Source: Stenotrophomonas maltophilia (lineage in GTDB: Bacteria; Pseudomonadota; Gammaproteobacteria; Xanthomonadales; Xanthomonadaceae). From it: DNA of 64,000 nt. Below the pieces are notes generated by a model, which was given only the letters and a program-made list of their open reading frames with translations, made no database searches and was not told the origin of the DNA. Position numbers and translations under genes: made by a program. The stretch covers positions 1,515,501 to 1,579,500 of the forward strand of contig NZ_CP106759.1 in assembly GCF_025642255.1 (NCBI RefSeq). Reading direction: 5' to 3'. Position 1 is the stretch's first letter, and each line of letters begins with the position of its first letter. This document shows positions 54,478 through 63,331 of the stretch, piece by piece.

Positions 54478-54519
54478 CTGTGAACTAGACTGCGCCTGGA
54501 TAATCATCTGTGAACTGGA
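54478..54519. promoter_or_regulatory. Direct 12-base repeats between SGNH and LysR genes
   Basis: CTGTGAACTAGA (54478-54489) and CTGTGAACTGGA (54508-54519) differ at one base and are 30 bases apart, about three helical turns, in the 97-base divergent gap. Possible binding sites for the adjacent LysR protein. Confidence 0.45.
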
Positions 54520-54528
54520 TTCATCACC

Positions 54529-55446
54529 ATGGCGCGACCCGACATCAATCGTTCCGGCGAGCTGGAAGTGTTCGTGAGGGTGATCGAGACCGGCGGATTC
54601 TCCGCGGCGGCCCGCAGCCTGGACATGACGCCTTCGGCGGTCAGCAAGCTGGTGGCGCGGCTGGAGCAGCGGCTGGGCACGCGCCTGCTGCAGCGATCCA
54701 CCCGCCAGCTGCAGCTGACCCCGGAGGGCTGCGCCTTCTACGAGCGCGGGCTGCGCGTGCTTGCTGACCTGGAAGAGGCCGAGCGCTGTGCGAGCGCGCA
54801 TGCCGAACCGCGCGGGCGGCTGCGGGTGAATGCCAACGTGCCCTTCGGCCAGCATTTCCTGCTGCCATTGCTGCCCATGTTCCTGCAGCAGCACCCGCAG
54901 GTGGGGGTGGACCTGACCCTGACCGATGAAGTGATCGATCTGCTCGAGCAGCGCACCGATGTGGCCGTGCGGGCCGGTCCGCTGAAGAGTTCCAGCCTGG
55001 TGGCACGACGGTTGGGGGCGACGCGGATGATGATCGTGGCCTCACCCGGCTATGCGCAGCGACACGGTCTGCCTGGCAATGTCGACGACCTGCAGACGCA
55101 CAACCGGCTGGACATCGGCCATGCGCGGGCGATGCAGGGGTGGCCGTTGCTGCAGGGTGGCCAGGTGCTGCGCGTGCCCACCAGCGGCAATGCCCGCGCC
55201 AGCAACGGCGACGCCCTGCGGCAGCTGGTGCTGGGTGGGCTCGGGCTGGCCCGGCTGGCCGCCTTCCAGGTCAGGGACGACATAGCGGCCGGGCGACTGC
55301 TGCCGGTGCTGGAAGAGGCCAATCCCGGCGATCTGGAAGAGGTGCACGCGGTATTCCTGGGGCAGGGTGGCTATCTGCCGCTGCGGGTGCGTGCGTTCCT
55401 GGATTTCCTGGTGGAAAAGGTGGATCTGGCGCGGCCGCTGGGGTGA
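54529..55446 (+). CDS. LysR-family regulator, divergent from the SGNH esterase
   Basis: A 305-residue LysR-type regulator: helix-turn-helix at about 10-65 (FVRVIETGGFSAAARSLDMTPSAVSKLVARLEQRLG) and an effector domain of the AaeR/DmlR-like subgroup (RGRLRVNANVPFGQHFLLPLLP). Position suggests control of the neighbouring secreted esterase. Effector unknown. It converges with recN. Confidence 0.85.
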   Translation: MARPDINRSGELEVFVRVIETGGFSAAARSLDMTPSAVSKLVARLEQRLGTRLLQRSTRQLQLTPEGCAFYERGLRVLADLEEAERCASAHAEPRGRLRVNANVPFGQHFLLPLLPMFLQQHPQVGVDLTLTDEVIDLLEQRTDVAVRAGPLKSSSLVARRLGATRMMIVASPGYAQRHGLPGNVDDLQTHNRLDIGHARAMQGWPLLQGGQVLRVPTSGNARASNGDALRQLVLGGLGLARLAAFQVRDDIAAGRLLPVLEEANPGDLEEVHAVFLGQGGYLPLRVRAFLDFLVEKVDLARPLG

Positions 55447-55489
55447 ACCTGCGGTGGGACGGACCGGGCGTCGCTCGACGCCGCCGGCG

Positions 55490-57151
55490 TCAGACCTGCA
55501 GCAGCTTGCGGGCGGCGGCGCGCGCTTCCTTGCTCACTTCGACGCCACCGAGCATGCGTGCCAGTTCTTCCTCGCGTGCCTTGAGGTCCAGCTTCTCCAC
55601 CGCACTCTGGGTCATGCCTTCCACCGGTGCCTTGCTGACCCGGTAGTGGGCATGGCCCTTGGACGCGACCTGCGGCAGGTGGGTCACGCACAGCACCTGG
55701 CGCTTCTCGCCAAGGGCGCGCAGTTTCTGGCCGACGATGTCGGCCACCGCGCCACCGATGCCCGAGTCGACTTCGTCGAACACCATGGTCGGCACGGCGT
55801 CCAGGTCGAGCGCGGCCACTTCGATTGCCAGCGAGATGCGCGACAGTTCGCCACCCGAGGCCACCTTGCGCAGGGCGCGTGGTGGTTGACCGGCATTGGC
55901 CGCGACCAGGAACTCCACGCGTTCGGCGCCCTGCGGGTCGGGCTTGCCGCCGTCCTGGGGTTCCAGCTCGATCAGGAACTGGCCACCGCCCATGCCCAGC
56001 TCGGCGATGATGCCGGTGGTGGTGGTCGACAGCGCGGCCGCCGCATTGCGCCGGCTTGTGGTCAGTGCTTCGGCCTGCACCCGCCAGGCGGCCGCGGCCT
56101 TGTCGATCTCGCCGGCCAGGCGCTGCAGCCGTTCGTCGGCGCCGCGCAGCTGCTCCACTTCGGCATGCATGCGCTCGCGCTGCGCGCCCAGTTCGTCCAT
56201 CGGCACGCGATGCTTGCGCGCAAGGTCGTGCAGGCGGCCGAGACGGCGCTCGTTCTCCTCGAACTGCTCGGGGTCGGCATCCAGGTCGTCGTGCACGCGG
56301 TCGAGCAGGGACAGGGCTTCGTGCAGCTGGATCGACGCGTTTTCGATCAGGCTGTCCACCTCGCCCAGGCGCGGGTCGTGTTCGATCAGCCGGGCCAGTT
56401 CGTGCCGCACCTGCTGCAGCTGATCCAGCGCCGAGCTGCCCTCGTCGCCGTTGAGCTGGTTGCTGGCGGCCTGGCAGGCGGTCAGCAGCGCGCTGGCATG
56501 GGCCTGGCGCCGATGGCTGGCGCCCAGCGCGAGGATCGATTCGGGCTCCAGATCCTCACGGTCCAGTTCGCGCAGCTGATGCTCGAGGAAACCGATACGG
56601 TCACTGACGTCGCCCTGCTGCGACAGCGCCAGGGATTCATCGACCAGTGCCTGCCAGGCGGCTGCGGCGCGGCGGACCTGACGGCGCTCTTCCTCGTTGC
56701 CGGCATAGGCATCGAGCAGGGCCAGCTGGGAAGGACGCGCCAGCAGGGCCTGCTGTTCATGCTGGCCGTGGATTTCCACCAGCAGCGCGGCCAGTTCGCC
56801 CAGCTGGGCGAGGGTGACCGGGCGGCCGTTGATCCAGGCCCGCGAACCGCCGTCGGCGCGGATCACGCGGCGCAGCTGGCACTGGTCCTCATCGTCCAGC
56901 TCGTTGTCGGCCAGCCACTGGCGTGCGGCCTGCAGATGCTCCAGCGCGAACTCGGCCGACAGCTCGGCACGGGCGGCACCGTGGCGGACCACGCCGCTGT
57001 CGGCGCGCAGGCCGGACAGGAAGCCCAGCGCGTCGACCATCAGCGACTTGCCGGCGCCGGTCTCGCCTGAAACCACGGTCATGCCAGGCCCGAATTCAAG
57101 TTCGGTGGCGCGGACGACGGCGAAATCCTTGATCGATAGGTGTCTGAGCAT
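55490..57151 (-). CDS. recN: DNA repair protein RecN
   Basis: SMC-like ATPase acting early in double-strand-break repair. The 553-residue protein has N-terminal LSIKDFAVVRATELEF and Walker A GETGAGKSLMVDAL (about residues 30-43), coiled-coil arms in the middle, then the signature KVASGGELSRISLAIE and Walker B TMVFDEVDSGIGG. The start MLRHLSIKDFAVV is conserved; a longer frame upstream is not. Confidence 0.95.
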   Translation of the reverse strand: MLRHLSIKDFAVVRATELEFGPGMTVVSGETGAGKSLMVDALGFLSGLRADSGVVRHGAARAELSAEFALEHLQAARQWLADNELDDEDQCQLRRVIRADGGSRAWINGRPVTLAQLGELAALLVEIHGQHEQQALLARPSQLALLDAYAGNEEERRQVRRAAAAWQALVDESLALSQQGDVSDRIGFLEHQLRELDREDLEPESILALGASHRRQAHASALLTACQAASNQLNGDEGSSALDQLQQVRHELARLIEHDPRLGEVDSLIENASIQLHEALSLLDRVHDDLDADPEQFEENERRLGRLHDLARKHRVPMDELGAQRERMHAEVEQLRGADERLQRLAGEIDKAAAAWRVQAEALTTSRRNAAAALSTTTTGIIAELGMGGGQFLIELEPQDGGKPDPQGAERVEFLVAANAGQPPRALRKVASGGELSRISLAIEVAALDLDAVPTMVFDEVDSGIGGAVADIVGQKLRALGEKRQVLCVTHLPQVASKGHAHYRVSKAPVEGMTQSAVEKLDLKAREEELARMLGGVEVSKEARAAARKLLQV

Positions 57152-57209
57152 GGGTCTGGGGGTATCTGAGCCGCGCAACGCTAGCACGCGCACGCGGGCG
57201 GTCCAATGG

Positions 57210-57239
57210 CTTGCCAAGGTGATCCGGCGCCATTATCTA
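57210..57239 (+). promoter_or_regulatory. Promoter region of hrcA (sigma-32 and/or sigma-70-like)
   Basis: CTTGCCA (57210-57216) followed after 11 bases by CGCCATTA resembles sigma-32 sites. The same bases also read as TTGCCA-N17-TATCTA, a sigma-70-like pair. No CIRCE inverted repeat was seen around it. Confidence 0.5.
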
Positions 57240-57265
57240 GTCTCCGTGTCTCACAGGTTGATTCC

Positions 57266-58330
57266 ATGCACGGTTCCGCCGACCAACTCGCCCCGCGCGC
57301 GCGCCATCTGCTGCGCACGCTGATCGCGCGCCACATCCAGGATGGTGAGCCCGTGGGCTCGCAGACGCTGGCGCGCGTGGCCGGGCTGGAAGTCAGCCCG
57401 GCCACCATCCGCAACATCCTCGGCGACCTGGAGGACCTGGGCCTGCTGGCGTCGCCGCATACCTCCGCCGGGCGGATCCCGACCGCGCATGGCTACCGGG
57501 TGTTTGTCGACAGCCTGCTGCAGATGCAGCCGCCGGGCGAGGGCGAGCTGGCCCGCTTGCGCCAGGAACTGGCCGGTGGCGGCAGCACCCAGGCCCTGCT
57601 CGGCAGTGCCTCCGAGCTGCTGTCGGCGATGAGCCACTTCGTCGGCGTGGTCAGCGCGCCGCGGCGCGAGCAGTTCGCCTTCCGCCAGATCGATTTCGTG
57701 GCGCTGGACGGCCGCCGGGTGCTGGCGATCCTGGTGTTCGCCGACAACGAGGTCCAGAACCGGGTGATCGAAACCCGCCAGGACTTCGCGCCGGGCCAGC
57801 TGGAGCAGGTCGCCAATTACCTCAACGCCCATTTCGCCGGGCTGCCGCTGGCGGAGATCCGGGCGCGCCTGCTGCTGGAACTGCGCGATGCCCGTTCCGA
57901 GCTGGAGCAGCTGCTGGCGCACAGCATCGAACTGGCCGAGCAGGCCCTGCAGCCCGCGGCCGACGACATGCTGGTGGCGGGCCAGACCCGCCTGATGGGG
58001 GTCCAGGACCTGTCCGACCTGGAGCGCCTGCGTGAACTGTTCGAGCTGTTTTCCAGCAAGCGCGAGATCCTGCAGCTGCTGGAGCGGACCATCCAGGCCC
58101 CGGGCGTGCGCATCTTCATCGGCGAAGAGACCGGGATGATGCCGCTGCAGGGCGTTTCGCTGGTGACCGCCCCGTATGCGGCCAACGGGCAGGTGCTGGG
58201 CGTGCTGGGGGTGATCGGGCCGAAGCGGATGGCCTACGACCGCATGATCCCGCTGGTACAGGCCACCGCCGACGTGCTGGGGGCGGCCTTTTCACCGACC
58301 GGACGCGGATCCGGTGCCGCGGACGCTTGA
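57266..58330 (+). CDS. hrcA: Heat-inducible transcription repressor HrcA
   Basis: Repressor of class I heat-shock genes through CIRCE operators. The protein has 354 residues: an N-terminal winged helix (ARHLLRTLIARHIQDGEPVGSQTLARVAGLEVSPATIRNILGDLEDLGLLASPHTSAGRIPTAHGYRVFVD in short overlapping conserved blocks), then a GAF-like domain ending with VTAPYAANGQVLGVLGVIGPKRMAYDRMIPLV. The ATG at 57266 gives the conserved N-terminus. First gene of the hrcA-grpE-dnaK-dnaJ cluster; its stop lies inside the grpE promoter. Confidence 0.95.
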   Translation: MHGSADQLAPRARHLLRTLIARHIQDGEPVGSQTLARVAGLEVSPATIRNILGDLEDLGLLASPHTSAGRIPTAHGYRVFVDSLLQMQPPGEGELARLRQELAGGGSTQALLGSASELLSAMSHFVGVVSAPRREQFAFRQIDFVALDGRRVLAILVFADNEVQNRVIETRQDFAPGQLEQVANYLNAHFAGLPLAEIRARLLLELRDARSELEQLLAHSIELAEQALQPAADDMLVAGQTRLMGVQDLSDLERLRELFELFSSKREILQLLERTIQAPGVRIFIGEETGMMPLQGVSLVTAPYAANGQVLGVLGVIGPKRMAYDRMIPLVQATADVLGAAFSPTGRGSGAADA

Positions 58331-58353
58331 AACGCAGCATCCCGCCCACACTA
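58326..58353 (+). promoter_or_regulatory. Sigma-32-like promoter of grpE
   Basis: CTTGAAA (58326-58332, perfect consensus), a 12-base spacer and CCCACACT (58345-58352). The hrcA stop codon TGA is part of the -35 element. It lies about 40 bases upstream of the grpE start. Confidence 0.6.
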
Positions 58354-58393
58354 GGGTGGGTGGAGGCGGGGAGTGACCGCCAGGGACCCAGAC

Positions 58394-58909
58394 ATGAACC
58401 ACGAACATCCAGATTTCGAATCCCAGCAGAGCGCCGCCGACGCGGCCGCCGCAGCAGGCGTCAATGACGAAGTGGAGCGCCTGCGCGCGGAAGTCGAGCA
58501 GGTCAGGGCCGATGCGCTGCGTGAGCGCGCCGACCTGGAGAACCAGCGCAAGCGCGTGGCCCGCGACATCGAGCAGGCCCGCAAGTTCGCCAACGAGAAG
58601 CTGCTGGGCGAACTGCTGCCCGTGTTCGACAGCCTGGATGCCGGCCTGAAGGCCGCCGGCGACGACCCGCACCCGCTGCGCGAGGGCCTGGAGCTGACCT
58701 ACAAGCAGCTGCTGAAGGTCGCCGCCGACAACGGCCTGGTCCTGATTGACCCGACCGGCCAGCCGTTCAACCCGGAGCACCACCAGGCGATCAGCCAGGT
58801 GCCGGCCCCGGACGCCGCCCCGGGCAGCGTGGTGACCGTGTTCCAGAAGGGCTATCTGCTCAACGAGCGCCTGCTGCGGCCGGCGCTGGTGGTGGTGGCC
58901 GCCGACTGA
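58394..58909 (+). CDS. grpE: Nucleotide exchange factor GrpE
   Basis: Releases ADP from DnaK. The 171-residue protein has a disordered acidic head (about 1-25), a long helix rich in Glu/Arg ([31 protein letters not shown] in part), the [13 protein letters not shown] region and a C-terminal beta domain with FNPEHHQAI and [24 protein letters not shown]. Confidence 0.96.
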   Translation: MNHEHPDFESQQSAADAAAAAGVNDEVERLRAEVEQVRADALRERADLENQRKRVARDIEQARKFANEKLLGELLPVFDSLDAGLKAAGDDPHPLREGLELTYKQLLKVAADNGLVLIDPTGQPFNPEHHQAISQVPAPDAAPGSVVTVFQKGYLLNERLLRPALVVVAAD

Positions 58910-58930
58910 GCGGTCGATCCGGGAGCGGCC

Positions 58931-58985
58931 GCCGGGCATGGCCCGGTGCTACCCCCGGATCGTCATCGCCGGGCCATGCCCGGCG
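58931..58985. repeat. Pair of inverted SMAG hairpins between grpE and dnaK
   Basis: A minus-strand unit (58931-58952, reading GTAGCACCGGGC...) and a plus-strand unit (58964-58985, arms CGCCGGGC/GCCCGGCG) face away from each other across a short spacer. They lie upstream of the dnaK heat-shock promoter and may separate grpE and dnaK transcripts. Confidence 0.78.
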
Positions 58986-59021
58986 AACCTTGAACGGCTG
59001 AACACAGCGTTCGGGAGATGG

Positions 59022-59050
59022 CTTGAATGTTCCACGAGCCTCCCCCACAT
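59022..59050 (+). promoter_or_regulatory. Sigma-32-like promoter of dnaK
   Basis: CTTGAAT (59022-59028), a 14-base spacer and CCCCACAT (59043-59050), a close match to sigma-32 consensus, about 65 bases upstream of the dnaK start. Confidence 0.65.
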
Positions 59051-59115
59051 CCCATTCATCCACCGGCCGAGCGGCCGGACTGACATCCACACAGCATTTC
59101 TCAGGAGTCTCCCCC

Positions 59116-61038
59116 ATGGGCAAGATCATTGGTATCGACCTCGGCACCACCAACTCGTGCGTGGCGATCATGGACGGCGGCAAGGCCCGCGTCATCGAGA
59201 ATTCGGAAGGCGATCGCACCACCCCGTCGATCGTCGCCTACACCAAGGACGGCGAAGTCCTGGTCGGTGCCTCGGCCAAGCGCCAAGCGGTGACCAACCC
59301 GAAGAACACCTTCTACGCGGTGAAGCGCCTGATCGGCCGCAAGTTCACCGACGCCGAGGTGCAGAAGGACATCGCCCACGTCCCGTACAGCATCCTCGCC
59401 CATGACAATGGTGATGCGTGGGTGGCCACCAGCGACGCCAAGAAGATGGCGCCGCAGGAAATCTCGGCCAAGGTACTGGAGAAGATGAAGAAGACCGCCG
59501 AGGACTTCCTCGGTGAGAAGGTCACCGAAGCGGTCATCACCGTGCCGGCCTACTTCAACGACAGCCAGCGCCAGGCCACCAAGGATGCTGGCCGCATCGC
59601 GGGCCTGGACGTCAAGCGCATCATCAACGAGCCGACCGCGGCCGCGCTGGCCTATGGCCTGGACAAGGGCGACAACAAGGATCGCAAGATCGTTGTGTAC
59701 GACCTGGGCGGCGGTACCTTCGACGTCTCGGTGATCGAGATCGCCAACGTCGACGGCGAGAAGCAGTTCGAAGTGCTGGCCACCAACGGTGACACCTTCC
59801 TGGGCGGCGAAGACTTCGACAACCGCGTCATCGAGTACCTGGTGGAAGAGTTCAACAAGGACCAGGGCATCGACCTGCGCAAGGATCCGCTGGCTCTGCA
59901 GCGCCTGAAGGACGCTGCCGAGCGTGCCAAGATCGAGCTGTCCAGCGCCCAGCAGACCGAAGTGAACCTGCCGTACGTCACCGCTGACGCGTCGGGTCCG
60001 AAGCACCTGAACATCAAGCTGACCCGCGCCAAGCTGGAAGCGCTGGTGGAAGACCTGATCAAGAAGTCGATCGAGCCGTGCCGCGTCGCCCTGAACGATG
60101 CCGGCCTGCGTTCGAGCGACATCAGCGAAGTGATCCTGGTCGGCGGCCAGACCCGCATGCCGAAGGTGCAGCAGGCGGTGACCGAGTTCTTCGGCAAGGA
60201 GCCGCGCAAGGACGTCAACCCGGACGAAGCCGTGGCACTGGGTGCGGCGATCCAGGGTGGCGTGCTGGGCGGCGACGTCAAGGACGTGCTGCTGCTGGAC
60301 GTGACCCCGCTGTCGCTGGGCATCGAAACCATGGGCGGCGTGTTCACCAAGATCATCGAGAAGAACACCACCATCCCGACCAAGGCCTCGCAGGTGTTCT
60401 CCACCGCCGAGGACAACCAGTCGGCTGTGACCGTGCACGTGCTGCAGGGTGAGCGCGAACAGGCCCGCTTCAACAAGTCGCTGGCCAAGTTCGACCTGTC
60501 CGGCATCGAGCCGGCGCCGCGTGGCCTGCCGCAGGTGGAAGTGTCCTTCGACATCGACGCCAACGGCATCCTGCATGTGTCGGCCAAGGACAAGAAGACC
60601 AACAAGGAACAGAAGGTCGAGATCAAGGCCGGCTCGGGCCTGTCCGAGGAAGAGATCGCGCGCATGGTCGCCGACGCGGAAGCCAACCGCGAAGAAGACA
60701 AGAAGTTCCAGGAGCTGGTGCAGGCCCGCAACCAGGCCGATGCCCTGATCCACGGCACCCGCAGCGCCATCACCGAGCACGGCAGCAAGGTCGGCGGCGA
60801 TGTCATCGGCAAGGTTGAAGCGGCTCTGGCCGATCTTGAAACCGCGATGAAGGGCGACGACAAGGCACAGATCGAAGCCAAGTCGAAGGTGCTGGAGGAA
60901 GCCGGCCAGTCGCTGTTCGCCGCAGCGTCGGCAGAGCAGGGCGGTGCCCCGGGCGCCGATGCCGGCAATGCGGGCAAGGGCAACGACGACGTGGTGGACG
61001 CCGAGTTCACCGAAGTCAAGGACGACAAGAAGTCCTGA
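59116..61038 (+). CDS. dnaK: Molecular chaperone DnaK (Hsp70)
   Basis: Central ATP-dependent chaperone. The 640-residue protein carries the phosphate-1 motif [34 protein letters not shown], the phosphate-2 motif [12 protein letters not shown], the adenosine motif [13 protein letters not shown] and the interdomain linker [13 protein letters not shown]. The C-terminal lid ends in an acidic tail ([15 protein letters not shown]). Start [10 protein letters not shown] follows AGGAGTC. An in-frame ATG at 59023 lies in the promoter and was rejected. Confidence 0.98.
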   Translation: MGKIIGIDLGTTNSCVAIMDGGKARVIENSEGDRTTPSIVAYTKDGEVLVGASAKRQAVTNPKNTFYAVKRLIGRKFTDAEVQKDIAHVPYSILAHDNGDAWVATSDAKKMAPQEISAKVLEKMKKTAEDFLGEKVTEAVITVPAYFNDSQRQATKDAGRIAGLDVKRIINEPTAAALAYGLDKGDNKDRKIVVYDLGGGTFDVSVIEIANVDGEKQFEVLATNGDTFLGGEDFDNRVIEYLVEEFNKDQGIDLRKDPLALQRLKDAAERAKIELSSAQQTEVNLPYVTADASGPKHLNIKLTRAKLEALVEDLIKKSIEPCRVALNDAGLRSSDISEVILVGGQTRMPKVQQAVTEFFGKEPRKDVNPDEAVALGAAIQGGVLGGDVKDVLLLDVTPLSLGIETMGGVFTKIIEKNTTIPTKASQVFSTAEDNQSAVTVHVLQGEREQARFNKSLAKFDLSGIEPAPRGLPQVEVSFDIDANGILHVSAKDKKTNKEQKVEIKAGSGLSEEEIARMVADAEANREEDKKFQELVQARNQADALIHGTRSAITEHGSKVGGDVIGKVEAALADLETAMKGDDKAQIEAKSKVLEEAGQSLFAAASAEQGGAPGADAGNAGKGNDDVVDAEFTEVKDDKKS

Positions 61039-61050
61039 TCCGGACCGACG

Positions 61051-61080
61051 CGGGACGCTGCCTGGCAGCGTCCCGTTGTC
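61051..61080 (+). terminator. Perfect hairpin between dnaK and dnaJ
   Basis: CGGGACGCTGCC-T-GGCAGCGTCCCG, 12-bp arms, followed only by TTGTCGC. Without a T-tract it is more likely an attenuator or mRNA-stabilising structure that lowers dnaJ relative to dnaK than a complete terminator. Confidence 0.55.
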
Positions 61081-61191
61081 GCATCAGGGTCCTGACCGCC
61101 TCCGGCGCGTCGGGGCGCCCGACGCAAGAGCGGACCTGGTTCCGCTCTTCCGCTTTGACGAATCCCGACATTCCGGAAGCCGATTCACGAT

Positions 61192-62316
61192 ATGAGCAAG
61201 CGCGATTACTACGAAGTGCTGGGCGTGGCCCGCACCGCCAACGAAGAAGAGCTGAAGAAGGCTTACCGCCGCTGCGCGATGAAGTTCCATCCGGACCGAA
61301 ATCCGGGTGATGCGGCCGCCGAAGCCTCCTTCAAGGAGTGCAAGGAAGCCTACGAGGTGCTGTCCGACGGCAACAAGCGCCGGATGTATGACAGCCACGG
61401 TCATGCCGCGTTCGAGCACGGCATGGGCGGGGGCGGTCCGGGTGGTCCGGACATGAACGATATCTTCGGCGACATCTTCGGCAACATCTTCGGTGGTGCC
61501 GGCGGCGGTCCGCGCCAGGCACGCCGCGGTGCCGACATCGGTTACGTGATGGAGCTGGACCTGGAAGAAGCGGTGCGTGGCGTCGAGCGCCGCATCGAGA
61601 TCCCGACGCTGGCCGAATGCGGCGATTGCGATGGCAGTGGCTCGGAAGACGGCAAGGTGGAGACCTGCAACGTCTGCCACGGCCGCGGCCAGGTGCGCAT
61701 CCAGCGCGGCATCTTCGCCATGCAGCAGGCCTGCCACAACTGCGGCGGCCGCGGCCAGATCATCGCCAAGCCCTGCAAGACCTGCCACGGCAATGGCCGT
61801 GTCGAGGAAGACAAGGTGCTGTCGGTGAAGGTGCCGGCGGGCGTCGACACCGGCGATCGCATCCGCTTGGCTGGCGAGGGCGAAGCGGGGCCGGCCGGCA
61901 CGCCGCCGGGCGACCTGTACGTGGAAGTGCGCGTGCGCGAGCACCCCATCTTCCAGCGCGATGGCGACGATCTGCATTGTGAAGTGCCGATCCGCATCTC
62001 GCAGGCGGCGCTCGGCGATACCGTGCGCGTGGCGACGCTGGGTGGCGAAGCGGAGATCCGCATTCCGGCAGAGACCCAGACCGGCAAACTGTTCCGCCTG
62101 CGCGGCAAGGGCGTGCGTTCGGTGCGCAGCCGCAGCGAGGGCGATCTGTATTGCCGCGTGGTGGTCGAGACGCCGGTCAACCTGACCAACGACCAGCGCA
62201 GGCTGCTGGAGCAGTTCGAGGCCACCTTCGTCGGTGAGGAAGCGCGCAAGCACTCGCCGAAGTCCGCCACCTTCATGGACGGCGTGAAGGGCTTCTGGGA
62301 CCGGATGACGTCCTGA
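61192..62316 (+). CDS. dnaJ: Co-chaperone DnaJ (Hsp40)
   Basis: Stimulates the DnaK ATPase and delivers substrates. The protein has 374 residues: J domain with HPD in [10 protein letters not shown] (about residues 32-41), a Gly/Phe linker ([21 protein letters not shown] in part) and a zinc-finger region with four CxxCxGxG units ([32 protein letters not shown]). Two C-terminal beta domains follow with [16 protein letters not shown]. All key residues intact. Confidence 0.97.
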   Translation: MSKRDYYEVLGVARTANEEELKKAYRRCAMKFHPDRNPGDAAAEASFKECKEAYEVLSDGNKRRMYDSHGHAAFEHGMGGGGPGGPDMNDIFGDIFGNIFGGAGGGPRQARRGADIGYVMELDLEEAVRGVERRIEIPTLAECGDCDGSGSEDGKVETCNVCHGRGQVRIQRGIFAMQQACHNCGGRGQIIAKPCKTCHGNGRVEEDKVLSVKVPAGVDTGDRIRLAGEGEAGPAGTPPGDLYVEVRVREHPIFQRDGDDLHCEVPIRISQAALGDTVRVATLGGEAEIRIPAETQTGKLFRLRGKGVRSVRSRSEGDLYCRVVVETPVNLTNDQRRLLEQFEATFVGEEARKHSPKSATFMDGVKGFWDRMTS

Positions 62317-62319
62317 ATT

Positions 62320-62446
62320 TTCAACGCAAGCGTTGAGCGGTAGCGCCGGGCCATGCCCGGCGTTGTCGTGTATGGGAATGCATTGCGCGCCGCCGGGCAT
62401 CGGTCCGTGACCTTATGAATCCGGTAGCGCCGGGCCATGCCCGGCG
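62320..62446. repeat. Hairpin plus two SMAG elements at the dnaJ / araC-type convergent junction
   Basis: TCAACGC-AA-GCGTTGA (62320-62335) just after dnaJ, then two direct GTAGCGCCGGGCCATGCCCG-type SMAG units (62340-62362 and 62424-62446), identical over 23 bases and carrying the canonical GTAG. They fill the gap between convergent genes. Confidence 0.85.
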
Positions 62447-62461
62447 TTGCTGTGCCTCGGG

Positions 62462-63259
62462 TCAGCGGAAGAACGCCGCCGGGGTCTGCCCCAGCTGGCG
62501 CTTGAACATGCTGGTGAACGCGCTGGGGCTGTCGTAGCCCATCGCCAGTGCGACATCGATGACCTTCTCGCCGGTCGCCAGCCGTTCCATTGCCGCCAGC
62601 AGCCGCGCCTGCTGCCGCCACTGGCCGAAGGTCATGCCCAGTTCGTTGGCGAAGTGGCGCTGGATGGTTTTCACATCCACTTCCAGTGCCTGCGCCCAGT
62701 CCTGCAGCGTGGCGTCATCGCCGGGGTGCTTCTGCAGGTGCCGGCAGATCCGCTGCAGGCGCGGATCGGCAGGCGCGGGCAGGTGCAGCGGCAATACGTC
62801 CATGCGATGCAGCTCGTCCAGCAGAAGGCGCACCACGCGGCCATCGCGGCTGTCTTCGATGTGCTCGCCCTTGATCAGGGTGGCTGCCTGCAGCAGTTCG
62901 CGCAGCAGCGGTGCCACCTGTACCGCGAACGGTTCGGCCGGCAGTTGCGGGGCGAATGACGGGTCGATGTACAGGCTGCGCATGTGCACGGCGGCAATGC
63001 AGTCCACCGCATGCACCATGCCGGCCGGCATCCAGATCGCACGGGTGGAGGGCACGACCCAGCGACCGACTTCCGAGCGCACCACCATCAGCCCGGAGAT
63101 GGCATAGACCAGCTGGTGGCGCTGGTGCTTGTGGCCTGCGATATGGGTGCCGGCCGGGTACTGGGTAACCCGGTAGGTGACCGGGCGATGCAGCGGCACA
63201 TCGCGCCACGGCGCAGCCGGATCGACGTCACCGCCAATGTCCTTTTTGCGATAGGCCAT
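62462..63259 (-). CDS. AraC-family regulator with N-terminal cupin domain
   Basis: A 265-residue regulator: a cupin effector domain (about 20-110, with PAGTHIAGHKHQRHQLVYAISG) and a C-terminal AraC domain with two helix-turn-helices (TLQDWAQALEVDVKTIQRHFANELGMTFGQWRQQARLLAAMERLATGE in short conserved blocks, then VIDVALAMGYDSPSAFTSMFKRQLGQTP). Divergent from the MFS transporter gene with 72 bases between starts, so it probably controls that exporter. Ligand unknown. Confidence 0.88.
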   Translation of the reverse strand: MAYRKKDIGGDVDPAAPWRDVPLHRPVTYRVTQYPAGTHIAGHKHQRHQLVYAISGLMVVRSEVGRWVVPSTRAIWMPAGMVHAVDCIAAVHMRSLYIDPSFAPQLPAEPFAVQVAPLLRELLQAATLIKGEHIEDSRDGRVVRLLLDELHRMDVLPLHLPAPADPRLQRICRHLQKHPGDDATLQDWAQALEVDVKTIQRHFANELGMTFGQWRQQARLLAAMERLATGEKVIDVALAMGYDSPSAFTSMFKRQLGQTPAAFFR

Positions 63260-63331
63260 GACCCGAACGCGGCAGAAGGGAGGGGAAGGCAACCGTAGCA
63301 TGCGGAACCGCCCTCAAATCTGACTGCGTCC

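Noticed and set aside
57152..59115. Search for a CIRCE element controlling hrcA, grpE or dnaK
   Set aside because: No TTAGCACTC-N9-GAGTGCTAA or close variant could be read in the upstream regions.
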